A stretch of 64,000 nt of DNA, taken from assembly GCA_029237695.1 (NCBI GenBank), contig CM055265.1, positions 45,569,056 through 45,633,055 of the forward strand, in the 5' to 3' direction. Source of the DNA: Conchocele bisecta. Its lineage: Eukaryota > Mollusca > Bivalvia > Lucinida > Thyasiridae. Positions 1 through 12,700 of the stretch are shown piece by piece. Every line of letters starts with the position of its first letter. The first letter of the stretch is position 1. The notes under the pieces are model-generated. The model was not told the origin of the DNA. It did not search any database and saw nothing but the letters and a program-made list of their open reading frames with translations. The translations under genes were made by a program, and so were the position numbers.

Positions 1-430
1 TTTGTAAAGAGACTAAGTATTTGACCTTGACCTTGGGATCTGCGGGGGTGGACGGTCGTGGATTTGGCACAGCATGGTAGTAGAGCCTTACAGGAATGCA
101 TGTGTGAAATATTAAGCATTTTAGATGAAGGAAATAGAAGTTATAACAATATTTCTCTGATGTTAAGTTTACGGACTAAGTAATTGACCTTGACCTTGGG
201 ATCTGCGGGGGTTGGACGGTCGTGGATTTGGCACAGCATGGTAGTAGAGCCTTACAGGAATGCATGTGTGAAATATCAAGCATTTTAGATGAAGGAAATA
301 GAAGTTATAACAATATTTCTCTGATGTTAAGTTTATCCGGACGGACGGACGGACGGACGGACGGACGGACGGACGGACAACCTGACTCCAGTATACCCCC
401 CCTCAACTCGTTGCGGGGGGTATAAAAAAA
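1..430 (+). mobile_element. Pearl-like element end: 163-bp core repeat x2, (GGAC)n, hairpin
   Basis: Two direct copies of a 163-bp core (11-173, 174-336) are followed by about ten GGAC units (340-378) and a terminal hairpin, tatacccccc ... ggggggtata. This order matches the pearl family described from oysters, later grouped with Helitron-like elements. The left end is outside the window. Confidence 0.75.
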
Positions 431-580
431 AAAGTTTGATTAATACTGGCATAATCAAAAAGTTGTCATGGAACCGACAATATAGGTATTTAGGAACAAA
501 ATGGTTGTGTACTCAATGATTAATCAAAGTGACCTGTCAGATTATTATTGATGATTGATTGTTGTGAAATTCTGCCGTAC

Positions 581-715
581 CTTGGAGCCTGCGTATCTGG
601 TGTTGGCGTTTGGCCTGGTTGTAGTAGAGGTCGTGTTGCTGGTCGCTGGGCACACAGTGGATCAGGTAGTACTCCAGGTGGCGCCACAGCAGGAACACGC
701 TGTTCTCGATGATGT
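581..715 (-). CDS. NUP205: NUP205 exon 30 of window (last visible)
   Basis: 135 nt reading (Y)IIENSVFLLWRHLEYYLIH, CVPSDQQHDLYYNQAKRQH, QIRRLQ(G). The family reads CLFILWRHLEYYLLHCMPTD and SRRLQD. Acceptor gtgccag, donor gtacgg. In animals about 60-70 more residues follow; they are not in 1-580, so the last exon or exons lie beyond the left edge. Confidence 0.95.
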
Positions 716-3700
716 CTGGCACCACCGTTAAGGGCAGTTTTATGATTTATACATACCGTCTGTTTCAAGTTTTTTCTGCCAACAAGCTTTTGGCTATTAA
801 AGACATTAAATTAAAAAACAATTTACATATAAGTATTTTTTAAACAAGTCACCCTCCCAAATTTTAGTATTTGATGAAATTCAATTAAATATTGAATTTA
901 TCGCGAAAAAACTATTTTCATAATGAATTCAACATGGTGCAAAAGAGCTGGGGAGTCTTCTGGAAGGTCGAAAACCAAAATATATTTGGGGAAATGGCTT
1001 CCAAACTGGTCTAGATAGCTTGGAAATGATGTAACTAAAAAACAAAAGTTAATATTGAAAATCGGTCCACAAAATAAAAAAATATTTTTATACAATATAT
1101 ATGCGGCCAAATATGATAAATTCATTGATTTTGAAGCAAGGTCATAAACAGATGGGAAAGTACCGGCATGGGGGAGCATCGTACAATCATCAGCAAACAT
1201 CTCACTCATGAAGGTCAAGGTCACCCAAATGACACTGGCTGGATAGCCATCAATGTCATTAAGCAATTTTGACCGACATTTGTGGCTGTGACTGGAGAAA
1301 TTTTGTGACCAGTGTAGATCCAGATCAGCCTGTGCATCCGCAGTCTGATCATGATCCACACTGTTCGCCAATTCATCAATGAAACACCCGCCATGCATCT
1401 AACAAGCAATATAGTTTTTATCAGGTTACAGGAATGAGCTATTTGATCAGGAGTTACACTGGCCACAAATCCCTTGAACCCAATTTGTCCAGTCACAGCC
1501 ACATGTATGTATGGGTGTCTGGTTTAGAAGTTCCACTGTATCTATATAAACATATGAAGGATACAGGAGTATGACTGTAGTTCGCGGTAGTGGTAGGCCA
1601 CGATCAGCGTCAGTCTCCGTTTGGCCAACTGCTGTCGCTGCTGGGTCGACATCTTGTCCGTGTCCGACACGCCAGTAAACTGCAACATTACAAGACAAAG
1701 TCGAGTGGTCCATGATTATCGATGAACACGACTACCAGAAAATATTACAGTGCAAGTAGGGTTTTATTCCACTTGTTCGTTTGCGTCAAGGACTTTCCCG
1801 GTATTTCATACTTCACAACACAAACGTCTCCTAGCACCAACTTAACTCTTTGCATGCTAGCGGCGAAAATATCCGCCAAACGAATTAAGAGTATATGTTT
1901 TATTTCTCTCTGTAAATATGTCTTGAAATTTCATTCCAAGACATATTCATGATATTTACGGGGAGAAATACAAGAAAATATGATGAATTCTTGTTCGCTA
2001 GTTTTGAACTATTTATAGCCCACAAATTTCCCAGCATGCAAACAGTTAAGCAAAACTCTTAGAATAACACAATCTGCTGCCAGGTCCTCACCACACAAGT
2101 CACTAAGCCCCACTCCCTAAAAGTAATATGATTAGTACTAATCTTACTACTTTACTTTACCTGTTACAATATGGAGTCGACATTCAAAAGCTATAAACCC
2201 CATTTCTCCAGTCACAGCCACCTATATGGTGGCTGTGACTGGAGAAATGGGATTTATTTATAGCTTTTGAGACGAGGGAAGATCAGCCCCTGCATCCACA
2301 CAGTCTGATCAGGATCTGCACTGTTCGCCATTCCATCAATGAAACATACGTTGTGCTTCGTCTAACAAGCAATATAGATCGTTATATGGCTACAGCAGTG
2401 TGCTGTTTAACCAGGACCTACAAATCCCATAAGCCCCATTTCTCCAATCACAGAGAAATGGGGCTTTTGCGACCAGTGTAAATCTAGATCAGCCTTTACA
2501 TCCGCACAGTCTGATCAGAATCTGCACTGTTCACATGTACTAGCTAACTGAATGATCCGTCATGCTTCGAACAATCAATATCGATCGCTATCAGGCTACA
2601 GGAGTGTGATATTTGTGACACTGGTCACCTGAATGAGATCTGCACTGTTCACTGTACTAGCTAACTAAATGACAGAATGAGCCACACCTGTTTTAGATCC
2701 TCGGTGCTGAGTTCAGTCAGAGTCTCCAGTTTGCGTAGATGTTGTTTCCTCGCCTCGTAGACGGCCATGAACTGGCTGGCACACTGCTTCAGTTGGTACA
2801 CCACCACACCCAGGTTGGGGGCCTGGGCCACACTCAGGGTGGACACTGACACATCTGTAGCCGATTTCACCAACATTGCAAAGTATACTTTTCTAGCAAA
2901 GTATACTTTGAGGGAGAAACTTTCATTTTTTATGATAAATTTATTATTTTTTATTATACTGAATTTATTACATTATCACAGCCACATCCCAGCAACAGCT
3001 ATTAAGGTCATATAGAAATGTGACCTACGTTTAAAGTCGTCAAAGCCAATGGGATTGAAATATATGAAAATATTCATCATTAAAAAGATTTAAGAATGAA
3101 CCTTGAAAGATGGGATTCATCGCGGAGTTGTGTATAAGTCACAACTTCCTGTAGCCGATTTCATCAAAATTGCAAAGTATACTTATCTAGCAAAGTATAC
3201 TTTGAGGGACAAATTTTCAATTTTATGATAAATTTATTAATTCTTATTATACTGAATTTATTACATTATCACAGCCATTTTGGCTGTGATAATGTAATAC
3301 ATTCAGTATAATAATTCTGCATACTTTTAATCATCAAATATATGCAGTCGTTAGTTTTGTATGACATAATGCATTTCGGGAAAAATAAATGATTACTCCC
3401 TCAAAGTATACTTTGCTAGATATAAAGTATACTTTGCAATGTTGGTGAAATCGGCTACTGGAATGCATGGGTTGGTTGATTGACCTAGAAAATGTGGCCT
3501 GTCTGCACAAAAATGCCCCAGGTGGCAGATTGGAGAAACTCCGGCAAAACTTTTTTTATAATCGGACACACGGACAGACACACAGTTCAAACACTATATG
3601 CCCCCCGGCTCTACCGAGACTGGGGGTATAAAAAGTGAATGTGAATGCGTTAAACGTCCCAGCAACAGCTAAGGTCATATAGAAATGTGACCTACGTTTA

Positions 3701-6700
3701 AAGTCGTTATAAAGCCAATGGGTTTGAAATATATGAAAATATTCATCACCATTAAAAAGTATGAACCCTAAAAGATAGGATTGATTGCCGAGTTGTGTAT
3801 ACGTCACATATTCCTGGTCTAACCTTCAATGTTGTTTAAATAGAAAGTATCTCAGACTTGGCAACCATGGATAACCAGCATAGCCCCACATTAGTCTGCA
3901 CATCTACACAGTCCAATCAGGGCCTACACTGTTAGCTATTCAGTCACTTTCACGGCTTATTTTGCATGTATCGTTCATGTTGATTCTTAGTTATCCCCGT
4001 TAATTGGTTGAGCAAGATGGACCGTCAAGATACTACCTATGTAACAAGAATTGGGATGCTGAACTAGAACAGCAGTATTGTGTAAACTTACCATCACTAT
4101 TGCGAAGATCTCGCGCCATAGCCTCTTCCAAATTTGGTCCAAACAGAATACGGCAATACTGTGCACTTGGTCCAGCTGAAATATTACATTACTGTTTTTG
4201 AAACCTGATATATATATACACACACACAGAACCACAAGCAGAACTTTACACCCCCATTCAAAAGGACAAGGCCAATGTCAATAATGGATGCACAGAAATT
4301 ACCAGTAGAGAATTGAACATGCATCTACAGATCTGGGGGCTGTTTCACGGACTAAAATGTTCATAAGTGCAAAATTACGATAGTCTGTAAATATAACATT
4401 AACAGTGCTTTCTTGTAAACAATTATTGGATTTACATTTATTGAGCATAGGCTGCATACGCATACGCAGCCTATGCTCAATAAATGTAAATCCATCAATT
4501 GGAATTTCCAGACAATCCTAAATTTGCACTTACGAACATTTTAGTCGTGTGAAGTTTAGTGAAACGAGCTCCAGAGGTTCAACCCCTCAAATACTTAGGC
4601 TTATCTGTTGGAACACAATCATCGGTACAGAAAATAGAAATTCTGCCCTGTGATTAATGTGCACAACAAAACATTAAAACTATATGGTAGCGGCCAGCTC
4701 ATCATGCCCACCGAGGTACTTGATAGTCCCAGTATATATGTATCTTGTTAGGGCAATCGGATTGTGGAGATATGGGTACCTAAAAATGTTCACGCAGATT
4801 TTACAAAAACTTTAACCCAGATTTGAGAGTAATTTGACCTAGGGCATGGGGGCTGCATGGGTGGGCAATATAATGAAAATATAAGTTGATCAGATTTAGG
4901 GTTGTGGAGATATTGGGTACTTAACCAGATGGCCGCGGCCTGCATGTCGAGCCCGCCGAGGCATTTGATGGTATTTTTAAAAACTTTAACGCAGATTTCG
5001 GACGGACGGACGGACGGACGGACACCCGGACGTCATTGTGATCACTATGTCTCGCTTTCCGCAAGCGGGCTCGACAAAAAACTACAAAAATTCCGGACTC
5101 ACATGTCAGACGCAAGCCAAAAGCGGCAACTATATCACGCTGAAAGAAAGCGTTCGTGATAATAAAATAGTGAACTCTTTGAATGTACACTAACCACTTA
5201 GGTCTGGATAACATATGTGCTAACCTGCTTTATTTTTATTACGAGATACAATTACACCTCACAATCCCCAGGCAGTTACCTGAACTAGACACGAGAGCAC
5301 GGCAGTACGACGTGACATTGGTGGCAACATCAAGGTACGCCTGTAACATCTCCCCGCGGACGTGCCTCCGTTCGTGGCCGTGCTGGGTCTCCAGGTTCCG
5401 CAGCTGCTTGCCGAGCTTCTCCGAGAGGCAGTAGCGTGGCAGTAGGGCCACCATCTGGCGCTGGATGCGGGCACGGTAGCCGCGGAACTCGATCTCAGCT
5501 GTGTCGCCAGACTCAAACTCTCGGTGCTCGTCACCTGGGACGAGATTTATAAATGTGTTTGACTGGCCGTATGGGATTTGTGGCCAGTTTGCAGGCCATA
5601 TGGGTAGTGAAAGCATGAATGATGATAAACAATCCTGTGAAATTTGCAGTCAATCCGACATAAAAACATTTAATGCAGATGTTAGATGAAAGCACAGATG
5701 GACGCATGAATGCAGATCACTGCGAGTTAGCACACAGTATGTTATACCTGTATAGTTGGCGCGGGCCAGCACGGCGGTGGTGAGAGCCAGTTCCTGTTGT
5801 GCGTGCAGGTTGAGCACGGGCTGCCGGTCGCGGAGTATCGCATGGAACACGTCCCCATGGCCCACTATAAACGTCATCACCTGTCGCATGATAAAACATA
5901 TATCTACATGAATACAAGAAACTACACTGGACACTCGAGAGATCATATTGTATATCATTATGTACATAGTTTGTTCATTAACTAGAGCAAGTAAACAGAG
6001 GCTCACACATACCCCGGCCTCCGCCTGGACCGACGACAAAACATTTAATGCAAATCATACGGATGGACGAAAATAGAAGGGTCAGGTATCGTTACCATGC
6101 CAATCTAGTGAAAGTGAGTAAGCGTACCTGTAGGCCGGCTTCTGCATTCTCCACCCCGAGTGAAGTGAGCACAGCGAGGCACAGCTTGAGGGTCGCAAAC
6201 AGCAGGTGGCGGTACCGTGATATCGGGTCCGGCAAAAACTCATCGTCGTCCGCGAACGTCGTCTCATTTCTGAGAAAGACAGGTTAATATATGCCATAAA
6301 AATCATAAATATTCAGACACAATTTGTTTCGAGGAAACCCCTATTTTATATTATAGGGGTTTCCCTAAAAACAAATTGTATCCAAATACATTGTTATTGT
6401 GATAAGCAAGTACACCCATACCAACACTAAATGGTTTCCAGATATTTATCGTTATTACGGTAATTGTCATTATAAACGTTCTTAAAGGTACATGCCCACT
6501 CAGTAGGCATGTTCTTTATAGGAATTAAATAAGTGTATAATTGTGTCACTATTCCACCAGTTCTAAAAATTACGAGTGCCCACTACACAGATATAATCAT
6601 AGGAATAGTTATTTCTCTGATACTGACTTGCGGTGGTATCAGGCTATTTTCATATGCAAATGAGGCATATTTTTTAATTATTTATACAAATTAAATGCGT

Positions 6701-9700
6701 CACCTGAAAAAAATACATTTTCCCACCTAAAATTGCCCATGTCCCTTAAAATTTCAAAATCTCCATTATATTACTACCAAAAGGGCCCAAAATCTGAAAT
6801 TGTCCCTCTGAAAGTGTCGGAGACATAGGATCAACCCTGGTATTTCCATCCCACTGTTCTAGCGGATGAGACTTTTAAACTGTGGTACCGTCTCTATATG
6901 ACCTTAGCTGTTGCTGGGACGTTAAACCCATTCACTTTGACCCATTACATGTGGAATACACCTTTACGGGTACTATTTTTCAAAAATATTTTATTTTTAT
7001 TTTTGTTATTTCTCAATGAAAGTATATGTTGCGACCACTCATTTGAACCGTCTCGATGAGACGGTTCAAATGGTGGTCGCGACATATACTTCTGAGCTCA
7101 TAAAAGAAAATATTTAGGGTTTTTCACTAACAAAATGGCGTATCCTCAGCATGAAAATGGTTAAATTACAATATCCTTCCAGTACCGAAGCCATATTATC
7201 TTGATCAGGGGCCAGTTTCACAAAACTTTGTACAACTAAGATGTTTGTAAGGGCAAAACTAAAACTGACAACAAAATTTGCATCAGCAACCAATTTTGAG
7301 AGTACGAGACGGTGTGAGGAACATGTGTACCTGTCCATCTCTGGCCGCATGTCGAAGAAGACGGAGGCCGCGAGTCGCTGCATCACGTCACACCTCAGGA
7401 GAGTGGACGCGCCCACCGACGTCTCTGCCACTCGCGTCAACAAGCTCTGGAACATGTGAATTTGTTTAACGTCCCAGCAACAGCTAAGGTTCGAAAGAGA
7501 TGGCAGCTCGGTTAGTATAAATATATTTTATTGAATAACAATTTACATACATTTATATAGATAAACAGGTTTTCTATTCCTGTACCTGCACCAGCTCATT
7601 TCCCCATGTTAAATTCTCATAAAGAAATATTTTTTCGTAATAAAATCAATATATCGATGGTCTTGTAACATAAGGTCGTAACTGCTATGCTAAAGCATAG
7701 CACTTACGACCTTATGTTACTAGACCATCGATATGACGAAATTTCATGAAATAAAAAGATCATTCTTAAATTCCGCTAAAATTTAATATTATCAGGTTTC
7801 GCGAAACATACAGTAGACAATCAACCCATCCCACCGTCTCTGCAGGTGGACACGGTACAGGGAACATGTTTACAAGAGACGATGCAGAGTACAAATACAT
7901 TTCCGAATTTAATATCGGCAAAAAAATGTGACACAAGGCAAGTAATTACAGAACTGGAACCAACTACAACTGAAAACATGAGGTACGTACTATTTTCGAC
8001 TCGTACAGGTAGAGGACCTTGAGGTTAGCGACATTGCCGGTGAGGAGTGCGACCAGTTTCCCGTCGTCTGTGGCCAGACTATCGACGAGGTGCTGCAGGT
8101 AACCCTTGGATGAGAGGAACGTCATCCACTGGCTGAACTTGTCCATCGTCAACACCGAGTCCAGCACCGACAACGCCAGCATCTGTGGTGGAGGCGAACA
8201 TGTGGATGACACAATGCACCAGATTCCCCCCCCCCCCCATAAATATAAACTTTTATGGAGAAATCTAGATATTAATCTTTTTTTTTCTTCAATAAAAATA
8301 TTAACAATTGTGGATGACAGTTGGAACATGCTACAGGTAATCCTTGGACGAGAGGAACGTCATCCACTGGCTGAACTTGTCCATCGTCAACACCGAGTCC
8401 AGCACAGACAACACCAGCATCTGGAGTGGGGGCGAACATGTGTGGAACATTACAGGAGAATCTATCTTAAAAGGACACTCAGAAAATCTCGAGTTCTTCT
8501 GCATTTGCATGTAGGAGCAAATATGTGGATTACAAAATAGGCTTTTATACAATAGAAGACTGGAGTGCAATGGAACCACTCTAAACCGGGCACCCTGGGT
8601 TTAATTTTAATCGGTTTCGCTGTGCTTTAATTGCAAGGCATACAAACTTATCTTGGAGTGCTTATATCCCTGAATGTGGGATCGTAGCTAGTTAGTGCCC
8701 TTTGAATTTATTTATAGACTGGTCCACATATCCTACATATTTGCACAATCTGAACCGGAACTGCATTATTTGCCAGATTCATATTTTGACAATTATAAAG
8801 TTTTATTACAAACAGTGTAGTCTGATCTGGGTCTACACCATTCGCAGCCATATTTTTTGCTCTATTCAGCAATAAATAAATGCTAAAATAAACCACCGAA
8901 CCGGATCTTTATAAATAGATTTGCATAACTAACTACGATCCGTCATTGCAGTGAAACCTCTCTAGACCTTGGGGACTTCCCAGGGTATCTGGTCTAGAGA
9001 GGTTCCACTGCACAATGTAATGTTAGGAATAATTGTGGGAGGTAATCAGGTGCCTGGTATAGAAATACCACAATGGAGGTAATTAAGCTATTCGAACTGT
9101 CCGACAAAATCACGACAATGAAATATACGTCCCAACATAAACTTCTTCACGGAAAATATGACTGGGTTTTGGAAATCACTATCAATAAAATAGGGTATAA
9201 GTTAACCAAGATAATCCGAGAGCCAGACCTGTATCACAACTGAAGGGGTCAGTGAAAGAATGGGGCTAAACAATTTTTCATCTTCGCCCACTTCATCCAC
9301 CGACCCCTTAAACCCCTTCATCTTCGTCCACTTCATCCACCGACCCTTTAAAACCCTTCATCCACCGACCCCTTCAACAGTTGTTTAAGATTGCGCAAAA
9401 ACTCACACGTCCGACGTCGACCCCATCACATGCGTCACGACACACCAGGTCCATGAACGTGTCTCCGTAAGACAGGATGGTCGCAATGTTCTCCTTGTGT
9501 AGATGCTCGAACTCAGCGTCCGCGTTCGACAGGAGTCGCGCCTCAATGCTCGCCTCGGAAGCTTCGTCTGAAATATAGTCTCCAGTCATTTGTGGTGGTC
9601 GTGATTGGAGAAATCAGGCTTATACCATTTATGGCTAGTCTAGCTCGTGAGGCTGTGATGATAAAAGATAAAATGTGCTGTGTACGACCTGTGGGGCTGT

Positions 9701-12700
9701 GCTATATTATTTTTTAATATTAATTTTAGGAATTAAAACAAGACTAAGTAGGGAAATTTTAAAGGTTTAAGTTGCTGCATACCATGAAACAAAGTTTACA
9801 CACACATTGCATTATGTTAATTACATTTATGTTTAAGATGGTCATGTGTTTTCGTGTACATGTCTCGGTAGACACAATTTGTCAGACCTGAAAAACTGGT
9901 CTAGCTTTTTGGTATTAGAACCTAATAACAAGTACAATAGTGGCATTTTTTTTTCTTGGTTATTTTAATTACCCCAGCCACCACGTGGACTGACAAACAA
10001 AAACGCAAATCTTACGGACGGACAGATAGAAATAAGAAAACTATATACCCCTTGACATACTTCATATGCCGGAGGTATAATTAGGAGAACTGTAACAAAT
10101 TTACCATCCCTGCTCAGCGCTATTGCCCACCTACCTGTAACGTGGGCGAGGGCCGCCCGGGGTCGCTGGGCAATTTGCAGGTAGAATAGCAGGGCCCCAT
10201 ACAGCTTCGCCCTCACTCTCTGCTGGCCCCCACCTGCAAACAGAGTGAACAGGTTTAACTCGTAGCATTCTGAATTAAATTTTGTCGCCTGCTGTTTATA
10301 TTTTTCTCATCAAACACATGATTTGATAACAATTTAGAATCATTTCCTTTGGATATGATGAAATAATTACGGATGTCTGGGGTTGTACCGCAAGTACTGT
10401 TTGAATCCCAGTTTTGAGCAAACATTGCTAATTCAGGTCGAACATAAAATATCCAGATATGTGGTTTTGCAAATAAGCAAAGTTTTCTTGTGATGGCTCA
10501 TATAATACGGGACAGGACTGGATAAATGGGGCTTATGGTATTTGAGACCAGTGTAGCTCCTGATCAATGCGTGATGTGTTTCATGGACTGAATTAGGAAA
10601 TAAAGATCCTAATCAGACTGTGAGGATGTGAATCTGATCTAAACTGGTCACAAAACCATTTCTCCAGTCACAGCCACTGTCAATTTGAAAATATGTGACT
10701 TTGTGTACAAACTTGCTGGTCTGATGCGAACATCTTCATCATGAGAAAACAAGTTTTATGATATTCAATACCACAAGTCAGATATATGGCTGTCACTGGA
10801 GAAATGGGACATATGGGCAATGCACCAGTGTAGCCCCAGATCAGAATTCCGATCTGGGGCTACACTGTTTGCTATTCATTATAAATGTACACTACTCACT
10901 TGATCTCATTATATGCTCAATAAGACCTTTAAGCACCATCTGTAGCGACGTGGCAAACAGTGTCCTTGACCCCGACCCCTGACCCCAGGTCACACTCTGA
11001 TTGGTCGGCAGCGATTTGTCGATTAAGGTCACGTAGCGCGAGTCTCGCTCCCCTTTGTTGGTGACGTCGGCGCGGTCGGTGATGAAACACTGGCGTAGAT
11101 TGGCCAGTAGGGTGAGGATGATTCCCGCCACAGGGGCAGTTAACTCTGCCAGGGCATTCTCATCGGATACCTGAAACAGTGGAACACCTCTAAACCAGAC
11201 ACCCGCTAATGTTTGTTGTTTGTTGGTGTTTAATGGCCTATCAACAGCTAAGGTCATTTAAGGCCGGGTCCGTTCATGATTGCAAAGCACACAATTACAC
11301 ATATGTATTTTGTACCTTCTGACAACTGGGTTATTTCATCAATACATTTACAAAATTTAACAAGTTTTCCATAAATCATGTCAAGTGTACATGCGGCCGC
11401 ATGTACCCTGAAATTTGTGTCAACTTCTGATGTCACTTACGGAAAGTTTCCCATTTTCTGTAAATATATTTCATGAAATATCTCAGATGTCTGTAAGTAC
11501 AAAATCGCATAGTAGACCTTCTCGAAACCAGACAGCATCTCTCCATACTTGCTACGTACACAATAATGCCAACAGTAGAACATCTCTAAATTGGACATGA
11601 AGAGTTTTATAATTACACATGTAGCCAGGATTCGATGCCCAGAGCTTAATAACCACATGCAAAGGACCCACCTTAATGTGAAAATGAAAGTGAATGGGTT
11701 TAACGTTCCACCAACAGCTAGGGTCATATAGAATTGGGACCACAGTTTAAATTATCATCCGACAGACCAATGGGATGGAAATACTATGAAAGTCTTTTTG
11801 ATGCCTAAGGTGAGGTTTGAACCCACAACCTCCGGATTGGAAGTCAGGTTTTCAAACCACTAAACCACAATCTATCACTACCTTCATGAGAAGATCCTGG
11901 AGTAGTTCAAACAGCACGGTCTGCCTTAGCTCCCCTTGTAGGAGATCTTCAGGACAGGCAGTAAGGATGACCTCGGTCACCTGGCGCCACGCGTCAAACG
12001 TCTGGTGCTTCGCGTGCATGCTCTGACACACGTTGTTACGGCCTATCACTGTCTTCAGCACCATTTCTATCTCCTGCAAACATGTGTGTAGATTTTACCA
12101 CCACTGTATGATTAGGCAAAGCCAGTTTTACTCGGCAAAGCCTCCACCCAGATGGCCAAAACCTACCTACGTATCCAGAAAAAAGAATCAAGGCCTTGAA
12201 AAAAAACAAAGGTAAATGTATGTTAAAAACTTCAACCCTTTGCAGTGTGCAAAGTGTTACGGAAGTTTTTGACATAACTTTCAATTGCCAATCAGTTTAA
12301 CTTTTCATATTACTTCACCAGTAAACCGTGTAACATAGCATACATAGTTTGTTTTTTACAGAACTTGGTATGTCATTAGGTATGCTTTAACATGTTATAC
12401 CATTAATCGTTAAAACACAACACTGTCAAGTCATGGCTTTTGTTCTATACATAATAGTATGGACATAATACAATACACCTATAACTTATAGATTCATAGT
12501 GATGATATACAGGAGTTCAAGTGTTAAATGTCACAAATATTTAATATGACGGGAGTCATATTTGGTAGACTGCAATGAACATAGCCTATCTTCGCCTTCA
12601 CCAGCCTAATGTTGCACTTTTGGACATTTGCAGAGGGGATCTCTAGATAAGTCTGTACATTCAGAGTCTAATTTGAGATTAAATTGTTCGAGGAAGATTG

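Noticed and set aside
5650..6039. The full 129-residue minus-strand frame as one gene
   Set aside because: Only 5748-5880 is exon; the rest is intron read-through beyond good splice sites.
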